Positions 1 through 6,669 of a stretch of 10,245 nt of DNA are shown here, piece by piece; position 1 is the first letter of the stretch, and each line of letters opens with the position of its first letter. The stretch comes from Campylobacterales bacterium. Its GTDB lineage: Bacteria; Campylobacterota; Campylobacteria; Campylobacterales; JALSKU01. The stretch spans positions 3,233-13,477 of the forward strand of contig JALVWI010000080.1 in the NCBI GenBank assembly GCA_027038335.1, read 5' to 3'. A program made the position numbers and the translations under genes. The notes beneath the pieces were generated by a model that saw only the letters and a list, made by a program, of their open reading frames with translations, was not told the DNA's origin and searched no databases.

Positions 1-53
1 GCATAAAAGAAAAAATGTCAAACTTTTGGAATACAATAACACAACTATTTTGA
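1..53 (+). CDS. ftsA: Cell division protein FtsA, C-terminal end only (partial)
   Basis: The reading frame beginning with the codon at position 3 runs to a TGA at 51-53 and encodes the tail IKEKMSNFWNTITQLF. A short amphipathic helix with aromatic residues at the very end is what FtsA uses to attach to the inner membrane, and ftsA is the usual gene immediately before ftsZ. The stop codon TGA is embedded in the ftsZ ribosome binding site (TGAGGAG), so the two genes are almost certainly co-transcribed and translationally linked. Only 16 residues are visible, so the identification rests on position and the character of the tail rather than on a domain. Most of the gene lies outside the window. 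Confidence 0.6.
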   Translation, partial: IKEKMSNFWNTITQLF

Positions 54-57
54 GGAG
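52..57 (+). promoter_or_regulatory. Ribosome binding site of ftsZ
   Basis: GAGGAG, eight bases before the ATG at 66. It overlaps the ftsA stop codon, which suggests re-initiation or coupling between ftsA and ftsZ. Confidence 0.75.
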
Positions 58-65
58 CAATAAGA

Positions 66-1190
66 ATGGATGATTTTAAAGTGGAAGAAGCAAAACAAGT
101 AGCGGGAGCTAGCATAAAAGTTGTAGGTGTAGGCGGAGGCGGTGGAAATATGATAAACCACATGATAAATGAAGGTGTAAGCGGTATCGATCTCATAGTA
201 GCCAATACTGATGCTCAAGCTTTAGATGCATCGTTGGCTCCAACTAAAATACAACTTGGTGAGAAAAAGACAAAAGGTTTAGGTGCAGGAATGAATCCTG
301 AGGTAGGTAAAGAATCAGCTTTGGAAAATTATGAAGAGATAAGAAGTTCACTAGAAAATGCTGATATAGTTTTTATAGCATCAGGATTTGGCGGAGGAAC
401 AGGTACAGGAGCAGCTCCGGTCATTGCCCAAGCAGCTAAAGAAATCGGTGCTTTAACAGTATCAGTTGTAACCAAACCTTTTATGTTTGAAGGCAGAAGA
501 AGAGCAAAACTTGCCGAAGAAGGATTGAAAGAGTTAAAAAAAGAGAGCGATTCTATCGTTGTCATACCAAATGATAAACTTTTAAGCATTATAGATAAAA
601 ATCTTGGCATTAAAGATAGCTTCAAAATAGTTGACAATATCCTTTCTCGTGCCGTAGGAGGTATGAGTTCAGTTGTATTATCCTATGGAAATAATGATAT
701 AAATCTTGACTTTGCTGATGTGCAAACTGTTATGAGTCACAGAGGTATGGCACTTCTTGGTGTTGGAGAGCATGAAGGAGAAGATGCTGCGGTAGAAGCT
801 ATGAAAAATGCTATAGAATCACCGCTACTAGACAATATGAGCATAAACGGTGCACTAGGAGTGCTAGTTCATTTCAATATCCATCCAAATTGTCCTCTTA
901 GTCAGATAAGTGATGCGATGGGCATAGTCTATGATAATGCAGATGAAGATGCTCATGTAATATTTGGAACTACAACTGATGAAAATATGCCTGAAAATAA
1001 AGCAAAGATAACTATAGTAGCAACCGGTTTTGAGAGTGAAAAAGAAAAACAAGAGAGTCTTAACTTAGTTGATCCGGTCAACGAAGCAAGAAAAAAACGA
1101 ATAGCTGAACTTAGAAAAGTAAGCGGAGGATATGAAGGGCAAGGAGATCTTTTAGATATTCCTACTTTTTTAAGAAATCAGATGGATTAG
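66..1190 (+). CDS. ftsZ: Cell division GTPase FtsZ
   Basis: FtsZ is the bacterial tubulin homologue that polymerises into the Z ring at midcell and recruits the divisome. The 374-residue product is full length for the family. Visible landmarks are the N-terminal glycine loop GGGGGN at residues 23-28, the tubulin signature GGGTGTG at 109-115 that binds GTP phosphates, and the T7 synergy loop N213-x-D215-x-x-D218 that completes the GTPase site of the neighbouring subunit. The C-terminal tail DIPTFLRNQMD (364-374) is the conserved peptide that binds FtsA and other partners; it follows a short linker of about 40 residues. A 15-residue N-terminal extension precedes the first beta strand, as is common in this phylum. 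The ATG at 66 has a strong Shine-Dalgarno (52-57). The gene follows ftsA directly and ends at a hairpin terminator. There is no sign of damage. Confidence 0.98.
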   Translation: MDDFKVEEAKQVAGASIKVVGVGGGGGNMINHMINEGVSGIDLIVANTDAQALDASLAPTKIQLGEKKTKGLGAGMNPEVGKESALENYEEIRSSLENADIVFIASGFGGGTGTGAAPVIAQAAKEIGALTVSVVTKPFMFEGRRRAKLAEEGLKELKKESDSIVVIPNDKLLSIIDKNLGIKDSFKIVDNILSRAVGGMSSVVLSYGNNDINLDFADVQTVMSHRGMALLGVGEHEGEDAAVEAMKNAIESPLLDNMSINGALGVLVHFNIHPNCPLSQISDAMGIVYDNADEDAHVIFGTTTDENMPENKAKITIVATGFESEKEKQESLNLVDPVNEARKKRIAELRKVSGGYEGQGDLLDIPTFLRNQMD

Positions 1191-1217
1191 AGGAGCCAAA
1201 ACGGCTCCTTCCGTTTT
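1191..1217 (+). terminator. Intrinsic terminator after ftsZ, possibly bidirectional
   Basis: AGGAGCC at 1191-1197 pairs perfectly with GGCTCCT at 1203-1209 around the loop AAAAC. The stem starts immediately after the ftsZ TAG and is followed by a moderately T-rich stretch (TCCGTTTT) on the plus strand. It lies between the convergent ends of ftsZ and prmC, so the same stem could also stop prmC transcription, but the minus-strand side lacks a clear U tract. Confidence 0.65.
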
Positions 1218-1219
1218 AT

Positions 1220-2047
1220 CTATATCTTTACCACAAACCCTCTATCAAGTCCGGCTAAATCTTTATAAAAATAAAAATCTTTTAAACTTTTATATGTCAA
1301 GTAGGAACTTATACTATCTCTTTGATCATACCCCATCTCACAAGCTAAAAGCATAACATTTTTATCTTTAGTTATACTAATGATGTCAAAAAGTATCTCA
1401 TCTCCTTTTTTCCCTCCAAATATCGCCTCTTTTGGTTCATATTCCAAAGGCTTATCTATCTTAAAGTCATTTGATACATAAGGAGGGTTGGAAACTATAA
1501 TGTCAATATCTTCATGAACACCATCAAGATATGATGTGTGATAAAGTTTTATTCTATCTTCAAGAGCATATTTTTTGATATTTGATTTGGCTATTTTTAG
1601 GGCAGCTTTAGAAATATCTGTTGCTATCACTTTAGCCTTTGGCAGTAAAAGAGCCAGCACAATAGAAATGATACCGCTTCCCGTACCTATCTCGGCTATA
1701 CAAAGCTCCTCAGCTTGAAACTCTTTTACATTTTTTATAACTTCATCTATAAGTAATTCTGTTTCAGGTCTTGGTATCAAAGCACCTTTGTCTATAAAAA
1801 ACTCTCTTGAATAAAAACTAACTTTATTTGTTATATATTCGATAGGCTCACCCTCACCTCTTCTTTTTACAAATGTTGTAAATTTTTCATGCTTCTCAAA
1901 TATATCATCTTCATGCAAAAAAAGATATGTTTCACTAACATTTAAGGTATGTGTTGCAAGGATAATAGCCTCTTTTTGAGGAATATCACTCACAACACTT
2001 AAAACTTTTCTAGCTTCATTTAAAGCTTCTTTGATAGTTTTACCCAT
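1220..2047 (-). CDS. prmC: Peptide chain release factor N5-glutamine methyltransferase PrmC (HemK)
   Basis: PrmC uses S-adenosylmethionine to methylate the glutamine of the GGQ motif in release factors RF1 and RF2, which speeds peptide release at stop codons. From the chosen start the protein has 275 residues, the normal length. It shows the PrmC signature PRPETE at 92-97, the SAM-binding loop EIGTGSG at 119-125, and the catalytic NPPY at 187-190, which grips the target glutamine. The helical N-terminal domain that recognises the release factor covers about residues 1-75. I chose the ATG at 2047 because MGKTIKEAL matches the usual N terminus. An in-frame GTG four codons upstream (2059) is possible but has its purine-rich motif only two bases away. 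The start overlaps the end of the M48 peptidase gene by 8 nt. PrmC used to be called HemK and misassigned to haem synthesis. Confidence 0.93.
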   Translation of the reverse strand: MGKTIKEALNEARKVLSVVSDIPQKEAIILATHTLNVSETYLFLHEDDIFEKHEKFTTFVKRRGEGEPIEYITNKVSFYSREFFIDKGALIPRPETELLIDEVIKNVKEFQAEELCIAEIGTGSGIISIVLALLLPKAKVIATDISKAALKIAKSNIKKYALEDRIKLYHTSYLDGVHEDIDIIVSNPPYVSNDFKIDKPLEYEPKEAIFGGKKGDEILFDIISITKDKNVMLLACEMGYDQRDSISSYLTYKSLKDFYFYKDLAGLDRGFVVKI

Positions 2048-3287
2048 TATTTGCTGCACAACTCTCTTTTAAAGCACTATTATCTTCATGATATTTTTTG
2101 CCCAATCTTTTAAGTCTCTCTAGCAAAGGTGGATGAGTAAAGTAAAAAAAGATAAACAGAGGATGAGACCTTGGAAAACTTTTGTTTTCATTTGCTAACT
2201 TTTCAAGTGCATTTGCCAAAACTTCGCTACTTTCACACTCGCTTCCATACTCATCTGCCGCATACTCATTGTGTCTGCTCAAAAGCCCCATAATAGGCAT
2301 AAATACAAATGCAACTATCGGAGAAAGCAGTAAAAAGAAAGTGATGATAGTATATGGAGTTTTATCAAGTCCAAAACTATAAAATAACTCTTTAGGTAAA
2401 TTTCCAAAGATTAAAAACATTAAAAAAAGAAGTCCGCCCATCATAAAGATATTTTTTATGATGTCTTTATGTTTAAAGTGTCCTAATTCATGACCTAAAA
2501 CAGCTAAAAGTTCAGGCTTGGTTAATTTTTTTATAAGAGTATCAAATAAAACTACTCTTTTAGAGCTTCCTAAACCTCCAAAGTATGCGTTTAGCCTATT
2601 GTCTCTTTTACTTGCATCCATAGTAAAAATTCCGCTACTTTTAAGTCCTGCTTTTCGCATTAAAGCTTCTATTGATTCTTTTAAATCCTCATCTTCAAGA
2701 GGTATAAATTTGTTAAATAGTGGAGCTATAAAGGTTGGATATATGAGATTTATTCCGACAATAATCAAAAATATAAAAACAAAACTCCATAACCACCATA
2801 AAGAAAACGATACTATGATATAACTTACTATAAATATAACTAAAGAGCCAAAAACCAAAAACAGTAAAGCAGACTTTAACAAATCACTTATAAACATTTT
2901 TGGTGTCATATTGCTAAAACCGTACTTTTTATCAAGATAAAAAGTACTATATATATCAAAAGGAAGTGAAACTATATAATTGATAGCTATAAATAGATCT
3001 ACATAAATAACTGACTTTATAAGTACATTGTCTATATGTATCACATTGTCAAGCCATCTCAAGCCAAATCCTACCCAAAATATAAATAAAGCATAATCAA
3101 ATAAAGAGTTTAGTATATCCATTCTCTGAGTAGCTATCTTATAATCAGCAGCATCTTTATATCTCTTTGCATCAAGTATAACAGGTGCTAAATGTTTGGC
3201 TTTTGAAACATAACCTACTTCCATCACAGAAACATAAACTTTTACCAAAATATATAGAAAATATATTATTCCTACTTCTAAAACCAT
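2040..3287 (-). CDS. M48 family (Ste24/CAAX protease-like) membrane zinc metallopeptidase
   Basis: This 415-residue integral membrane protein is a zinc endopeptidase of family M48, arranged like eukaryotic Ste24. A hydrophobic N-terminal M48_N-type domain (roughly residues 1-190, several membrane segments) precedes the catalytic domain. The zinc site is H266-E-L-G-H270, with a likely third ligand E341 in RHNEYAAD. The downstream THPP (384-387) followed by LLERLKRL is the usual C-terminal motif, and the LNAYFGG segment at 232-238 is also typical. Bacterial members probably cleave membrane or misfolded proteins; no prenylated substrate is expected in bacteria, so the real substrate is unknown. 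The ATG at 3287 has AAAAGG a few bases upstream. The stop overlaps prmC by 8 nt, so the two are co-transcribed. From memory, Helicobacter pylori also carries a Ste24-like protease gene beside hemK/prmC, which would make the pairing conserved. Confidence 0.9.
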   Translation of the reverse strand: MVLEVGIIYFLYILVKVYVSVMEVGYVSKAKHLAPVILDAKRYKDAADYKIATQRMDILNSLFDYALFIFWVGFGLRWLDNVIHIDNVLIKSVIYVDLFIAINYIVSLPFDIYSTFYLDKKYGFSNMTPKMFISDLLKSALLFLVFGSLVIFIVSYIIVSFSLWWLWSFVFIFLIIVGINLIYPTFIAPLFNKFIPLEDEDLKESIEALMRKAGLKSSGIFTMDASKRDNRLNAYFGGLGSSKRVVLFDTLIKKLTKPELLAVLGHELGHFKHKDIIKNIFMMGGLLFLMFLIFGNLPKELFYSFGLDKTPYTIITFFLLLSPIVAFVFMPIMGLLSRHNEYAADEYGSECESSEVLANALEKLANENKSFPRSHPLFIFFYFTHPPLLERLKRLGKKYHEDNSALKESCAANNG

Positions 3288-3343
3288 ATAAAACCTTTTA
3301 TACTTATTTCCATTGAAAAAAAGTATTAGTATTTGAGGTTCGT

Positions 3344-3349
3344 ATTTTA
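3344..3349 (-). promoter_or_regulatory. Candidate -10 element for the M48 peptidase-prmC unit
   Basis: On the minus strand GATAAAATACG contains TAAAAT, one mismatch from the sigma-70 -10 consensus, about 57 bases before the ATG at 3287. No clear -35 is visible, which is common in Campylobacterota. The gap between dctM and this gene is 98 nt and would need its own promoter if dctM transcription stops. The assignment is weak. Confidence 0.3.
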
Positions 3350-3376
3350 TCTAAAAGAGATTAAAACCTCTTTAGA
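3350..3376 (-). terminator. AT-rich inverted repeat after dctM, possible transcript end
   Basis: On the minus strand TCTAAAGAG pairs with CTCTTTTAGA (one bulged T) around an 8-nt loop, starting about 10 nt after the dctM stop. The stem is nine pairs but low in G+C, and no run of T follows on either strand, so termination would be inefficient. It could equally be a 3'-end stabilising hairpin or chance in AT-rich DNA. Confidence 0.35.
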
Positions 3377-3385
3377 ATATAAAAT

Positions 3386-4651
3386 TTATACTGATGGCAA
3401 GAATGTTGTAAAAAATGGAATAAAACTTATCAACAAAAGGTCAATGATCAACACTATCAAAAATGGAACTACCGCTTTAGAGATATGCAGTATTTTACTT
3501 TTTGCGATAGAACCTGATACTATCAAACAAATCCCAAGTGGCGGAGTTAACATACCTATCGCCAAATTTGTTACTATCATTACTCCAGAAGTATATGGAT
3601 TGATACCGTAACTATTTAACAAAGGTGCAATAACCGGCACAAAAAGTATCAAGGAAGCAGTAGTCTCCACAAAAGTTCCCATGATAAGTAAAAATATATT
3701 GATAATGATGATAAGTACATATTTGTCATGACTGATAGCTAAAAGTGCAGACGATAAAAGTTGCTGAACATTATTCATGGACAAATACCAAGAAAAAACT
3801 GTTGCGATAGATATAATGATAAGTATGATAGCACTTGTGTTGATGGCTTGTACCGCAGCTTTATATATCTTTTTAAAACTTAACTCTTTATAAACCAATG
3901 TACTTATCAAAAATGAATATATCACAGCTACTGCAGCTGATTCTGTCGCAGTAAATACCCCTAGCAATATACCGCCTACCACAATGACAGGAATACCCAA
4001 AGCTAAAAAAGCATTTTTAAAAGCTACTTTAAACCTATCAAAATCAAAACTATCGTTTTCCTCTTGAACCTGCAAAGTTTTTGACTTAATTGAGATCAAA
4101 ATAATGAGTGAAATTCCTATCAAAATACCCGGTAAAATTCCTGCGAGAAAAAGTTTCCCGACAGAGATATTTGCAATAAAAGCAAATATGATCATAGGAA
4201 TACTAGGGGGAATAATAACACCGATAGAACCGCCTGTAGCAACTACTGAGGCGGCAAAATTTTTATCATATCCTTTATCTTTCATAGAAGGTATCAAAAC
4301 TGATCCTACTGCAGCAGTATCAGCTGCAGCCGAACCTGAAACTCCTGCAAAAAGCATACTTGAGAGTATAGATGTTATAGCTAAACCGCCTCTAAAATGT
4401 CCAACTAACGACTCTGAAAGTTCAACTAATCTTTTTGACATTCCGCCCTGATCCATAAAACTACCCGCTAACATAAAAAGAGGTACTGCTAAAAGTACAT
4501 AGGAATTTACTCCATCAAACATTTTTTGAGCTATCATAAATGTAGGTAATTTGGAAATTAAAAAGGCAAAAGAGGTAGATAATCCGATAGATAAAAATAT
4601 AGGAACTGAGGCAAATATCAATATAAGTAGCAATATAAGTAGTAAAATCAT
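3386..4651 (-). CDS. dctM: TRAP transporter large permease subunit DctM
   Basis: DctM is the transport subunit of a tripartite ATP-independent periplasmic transporter; it moves the substrate across the inner membrane using a sodium or proton gradient. The 421-residue product is almost entirely hydrophobic, with about a dozen membrane segments as expected. Family motifs visible are VPLFMLAG (56-63), FAGVSGSAAAD (101-111) and GGSIGVIIPPSIPMI (140-154), the last two being the conserved hairpin-type loops of the elevator fold. The ATG at 4651 shares one base with the dctQ stop (TAATG), the classic coupled junction. The gene ends the transporter operon. The sequence does not show the substrate. 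Confidence 0.96.
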   Translation of the reverse strand: MILLLILLLILIFASVPIFLSIGLSTSFAFLISKLPTFMIAQKMFDGVNSYVLLAVPLFMLAGSFMDQGGMSKRLVELSESLVGHFRGGLAITSILSSMLFAGVSGSAAADTAAVGSVLIPSMKDKGYDKNFAASVVATGGSIGVIIPPSIPMIIFAFIANISVGKLFLAGILPGILIGISLIILISIKSKTLQVQEENDSFDFDRFKVAFKNAFLALGIPVIVVGGILLGVFTATESAAVAVIYSFLISTLVYKELSFKKIYKAAVQAINTSAIILIIISIATVFSWYLSMNNVQQLLSSALLAISHDKYVLIIIINIFLLIMGTFVETTASLILFVPVIAPLLNSYGINPYTSGVMIVTNLAIGMLTPPLGICLIVSGSIAKSKILHISKAVVPFLIVLIIDLLLISFIPFFTTFLPSV

Positions 4652-5136
4652 TATCTCTTATACAACTCTTTCATAATATCATTGATACAATAAATGATCC
4701 ATACAATTCCGCTAAGAGGTAAAGCAGCAAACGGATATGCAAAAGGTATAGACAAAGTTGCAGTTTTTTGCATCATAAAAAGAGGCAACAATTTACCGCT
4801 ACCTATCAAAACAATTATCCAAAAAAAGATAAATAGCAAAGATATAGCTATCTCGGTTATCTTTTTATATTTTTTTGATAATTTTGCATAAAATATATCT
4901 ATTCTTATATGAGCTTTATGTTTGTGTGCCATAGTTGAACCGAAAAAAACTATATATACCAACATATATCTAGCAACTTCATTAGACCAATATATAGAAT
5001 CATTCAGAGCATATCTATAAAATACATTAACACCCAATAAGATAGAAAGTGAGAAGATAAGCAAAACAACTAATTTGCTAATTTGCTTATCTAATATATC
5101 ACTAAACTTTGAAGTAAAGTTTACTATTTTTCCCAT
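4651..5136 (-). CDS. dctQ: TRAP transporter small permease subunit DctQ
   Basis: DctQ is the small four-helix membrane subunit that partners DctM and is needed for transport. The product has 161 residues with four hydrophobic segments (about 22-40, 56-70, 95-115 and 130-150). The stretch NEVARYMLVYIVFFGS at 52-67, followed by HKAHIRID at 73-80, is the characteristic DctQ motif region. The gene starts 3 nt after the dctP stop and lacks a strong Shine-Dalgarno, so its translation probably depends on ribosomes finishing dctP. The order dctP-dctQ-dctM is the standard one. Confidence 0.92.
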   Translation of the reverse strand: MGKIVNFTSKFSDILDKQISKLVVLLIFSLSILLGVNVFYRYALNDSIYWSNEVARYMLVYIVFFGSTMAHKHKAHIRIDIFYAKLSKKYKKITEIAISLLFIFFWIIVLIGSGKLLPLFMMQKTATLSIPFAYPFAALPLSGIVWIIYCINDIMKELYKR

Positions 5137-5139
5137 ATT

Positions 5140-6099
5140 TTACTGTGCTAAAATTTGGTCTAAATATTTTTTAGCAATTCCTGTAAATCTTTTCTTTAAA
5201 GGCATAACTTTCTTTTTAAAAGAGGCAAGATCAGGATGTTCGTCTATGATCATTCCATGTTTTCTCAAATCTTTTAAGAAAAATTTTGCTTTATTTCTAT
5301 TTAATCCTCTTTCATACACAGAGGCATCTTTTGTAGCACTATACAACAACTTTTGATACTTTTTAGGCAATGCATCATAAAAAGTTTTACTTCCTACAAA
5401 TACTAAAGCCGAATATACATGTCTTGTTAAAGATAAATATTTTTGCACTTCATAGAGTTTGTATTGATCTATAACCGCCAAAGGATTCTCTTGCCCATCT
5501 ATAACATGTTGAGAGAGTTGTGTATATATCGGCCAAGGCATTGGAGTAGGATTGGCTCCTATATATCTCCATATATCTATCTGAAGCTGAGAATTCATAA
5601 CTCTTATCTTTAAACCCTTAACATCTTTTGCACTATGTATAGCTCTTTTTGAATTTGTAATATTTCTAAAACCGTTTTCCAAAAAATGATATCCTATCAA
5701 ATTTGCAGACTTAAAATCATTTAAAATAGCTTGTCCTATTTTACCGTCAAGTATCTTATCAACTTTTGCATAACTATCAAATAAAAATGGAAACTCTATC
5801 GCTTTTATAGAAGGAACAAATTTATCAATAGGACCTGCGGTAATAACGCCCATTTGAAGAGCATTTAATTGTAACTGTTGCAATATACTTGTCTCATTTC
5901 CAACTGAACCTGAATGATGAATAATAACTTTTATATCACCATTTGAACCTTTTTCAACAATCTCTTTAAACTTTTTCGCCGCCATATAGTGAAATGACTT
6001 AGGAGTTGTAACAATACCAAGATTTATCACATATCCTTGAGCAAAAGCAGTAATGCTTAGCATTAAAACAGCACCTATGATGTAAACAATTTTTTTCAT
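5140..6099 (-). CDS. dctP: TRAP transporter periplasmic solute-binding protein DctP
   Basis: This is the periplasmic receptor that captures the substrate and delivers it to DctQM. The 319-residue protein begins with a Sec signal peptide (MKKIVYIIGAVLMLSITAFA, cleavage expected after A20). Family landmarks include NGFRNITN at 142-149, GLKIRVMNS at 162-170 with R166 at the position of the arginine that binds the carboxylate group of the ligand, PMPWPIYTQL at 186-195, and DGQENP at 201-206. These place it in the DctP family, whose ligands are organic acids such as C4-dicarboxylates; the exact ligand cannot be read from the sequence. The ATG at 6099 has an excellent ribosome binding site, AAGGAG, 5 nt upstream, far stronger than that of dctQ, consistent with the receptor being made in excess. 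No two-component or other regulator gene accompanies the operon here. Confidence 0.95.
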   Translation of the reverse strand: MKKIVYIIGAVLMLSITAFAQGYVINLGIVTTPKSFHYMAAKKFKEIVEKGSNGDIKVIIHHSGSVGNETSILQQLQLNALQMGVITAGPIDKFVPSIKAIEFPFLFDSYAKVDKILDGKIGQAILNDFKSANLIGYHFLENGFRNITNSKRAIHSAKDVKGLKIRVMNSQLQIDIWRYIGANPTPMPWPIYTQLSQHVIDGQENPLAVIDQYKLYEVQKYLSLTRHVYSALVFVGSKTFYDALPKKYQKLLYSATKDASVYERGLNRNKAKFFLKDLRKHGMIIDEHPDLASFKKKVMPLKKRFTGIAKKYLDQILAQ

Positions 6100-6104
6100 T
6101 CTAA

Positions 6105-6110
6105 CTCCTT
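6105..6110 (-). promoter_or_regulatory. Ribosome binding site of dctP
   Basis: AAGGAG on the minus strand, five bases before the ATG at 6099. It is among the strongest Shine-Dalgarno sequences in the window and fixes the dctP start. Confidence 0.75.
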
Positions 6111-6123
6111 AAAATTTTTATGT

Positions 6124-6129
6124 ATGATA
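6124..6129 (-). promoter_or_regulatory. Candidate -10 element for the dctPQM operon
   Basis: On the minus strand TATCAT lies about 25 bases before the dctP start codon. A T-rich tract (6144-6151) sits around where a -35 would be; Campylobacterota sigma-70 promoters often have T-rich DNA instead of a defined -35. This is inference from composition and spacing. Confidence 0.3.
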
Positions 6130-6143
6130 CCTATTTTTTCTTT

Positions 6144-6170
6144 AAAAAAAAGCTAAAAGCATATTTTTGC
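6144..6170 (-). terminator. Candidate intrinsic terminator after the HIT gene
   Basis: On the minus strand GCAAAA (6170-6165) can pair with TTTT-A-GC (6158-6152, one bulged A) around a six-base loop, and eight T residues follow directly (6151-6144). The layout of stem plus T tract lies 8 nt after the HIT stop codon, where a terminator for the five-gene unit is expected. The stem is weak (two G-C pairs), so efficiency is doubtful. The outer part also forms the perfect palindrome TTTTGCAAAA (6165-6174). Confidence 0.4.
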
Positions 6171-6177
6171 AAAATGA

Positions 6178-6669
6178 TTAATATAAATATTTAGGAAGTA
6201 ACTCTTTTATCTTTTTATATATTCTTAAAAATTCAGTAGAGTAAACCCTAGTTTCTCCTATAGTAGTTATAAAATTTGTATCTCTCTCCCATCTTGGAAC
6301 CACATGAAGATGAATATGTTCAGCTATACCCGCACCTGCACTACTTCCTAAATTCATACCGATATTTACTCCTCTTGCACCAAACCCCTCTTTCATCATT
6401 TTTACTGATTTTTGTGCTAATTTACTCATTTGAAGCCATATATCTTCATTAAGATTTTCCAGTGCATCAGTATGAAGATGGGGTATGATCATAAAATGAC
6501 CCGGATTGTAGGGATATTTATTCATAACCATAAAACATACTTCATCCCTATAAAGTACAAAATGCTCTTCATCAAGAGACGGACTTTGTGAAATATGACA
6601 AAATACACACCCTTCTATCTTTTTACTAGTAACATAATCACTCCTCCAAGGAGCATAAAGATACTCCAT
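6178..6669 (-). CDS. HIT family nucleotide-binding protein, Ap4A phosphorylase/hydrolase-like
   Basis: Histidine-triad proteins hydrolyse or phosphorolyse nucleotides through a covalent nucleotidyl-histidine intermediate. Counted from the chosen start (163 residues), the triad is H118-I-H120-L-H122 in AEHIHLHVVPRW. The segment GVNIGMNLGSSAG (100-112), the triad and the following NFITTIGETRV closely resemble, from memory, the mycobacterial Ap4A phosphorylase Rv2613c rather than the short HinT type, so degradation of diadenosine tetraphosphate or related nucleotides is the best guess. A CVFC pair at 21-24 may bind zinc, as in several HIT proteins. The ATG at 6669 is preferred over an in-frame GTG one codon earlier, because AAGGAGG at 6683-6677 is then seven bases away and the ATG overlaps the trpC stop by one base (TGATG). 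It is the last gene of its unit. The family is certain; the substrate is inferred. Confidence 0.9.
   Translation of the reverse strand: MEYLYAPWRSDYVTSKKIEGCVFCHISQSPSLDEEHFVLYRDEVCFMVMNKYPYNPGHFMIIPHLHTDALENLNEDIWLQMSKLAQKSVKMMKEGFGARGVNIGMNLGSSAGAGIAEHIHLHVVPRWERDTNFITTIGETRVYSTEFLRIYKKIKELLPKYLY

Noticed and set aside
329..637. Open frame of about 100 codons on the minus strand inside ftsZ
   Set aside because: It lies wholly within an unmistakable ftsZ, with no ribosome binding site and no recognisable domain; it is a shadow of the coding frame.
2048..2059. GTG start for prmC, four codons upstream of the ATG
   Set aside because: The purine-rich motif would be only two bases from the GTG, and the family N terminus is matched from the ATG at 2047.
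2518..2823. Plus-strand open frame opposite the M48 peptidase
   Set aside because: Serine/leucine-rich translation typical of antisense to a membrane protein; the opposite strand has a complete zinc-peptidase motif set.
3333..3611. Plus-strand open frame spanning the dctM 3' end and the intergenic gap
   Set aside because: Most of it is antisense to dctM, and it starts at a non-ATG codon with no clear Shine-Dalgarno. No family features are visible.
4104..4451. Plus-strand open frame opposite dctM
   Set aside because: Covers the antisense of the conserved DctM loops; alanine/proline-rich mirror translation and no independent start signal.
6165..6174. TTTTGCAAAA as a defined transcription-factor site
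   Set aside because: Ten bases of A/T-rich palindrome are expected by chance in such DNA, and no second copy was seen; kept only as part of the spacer observation.
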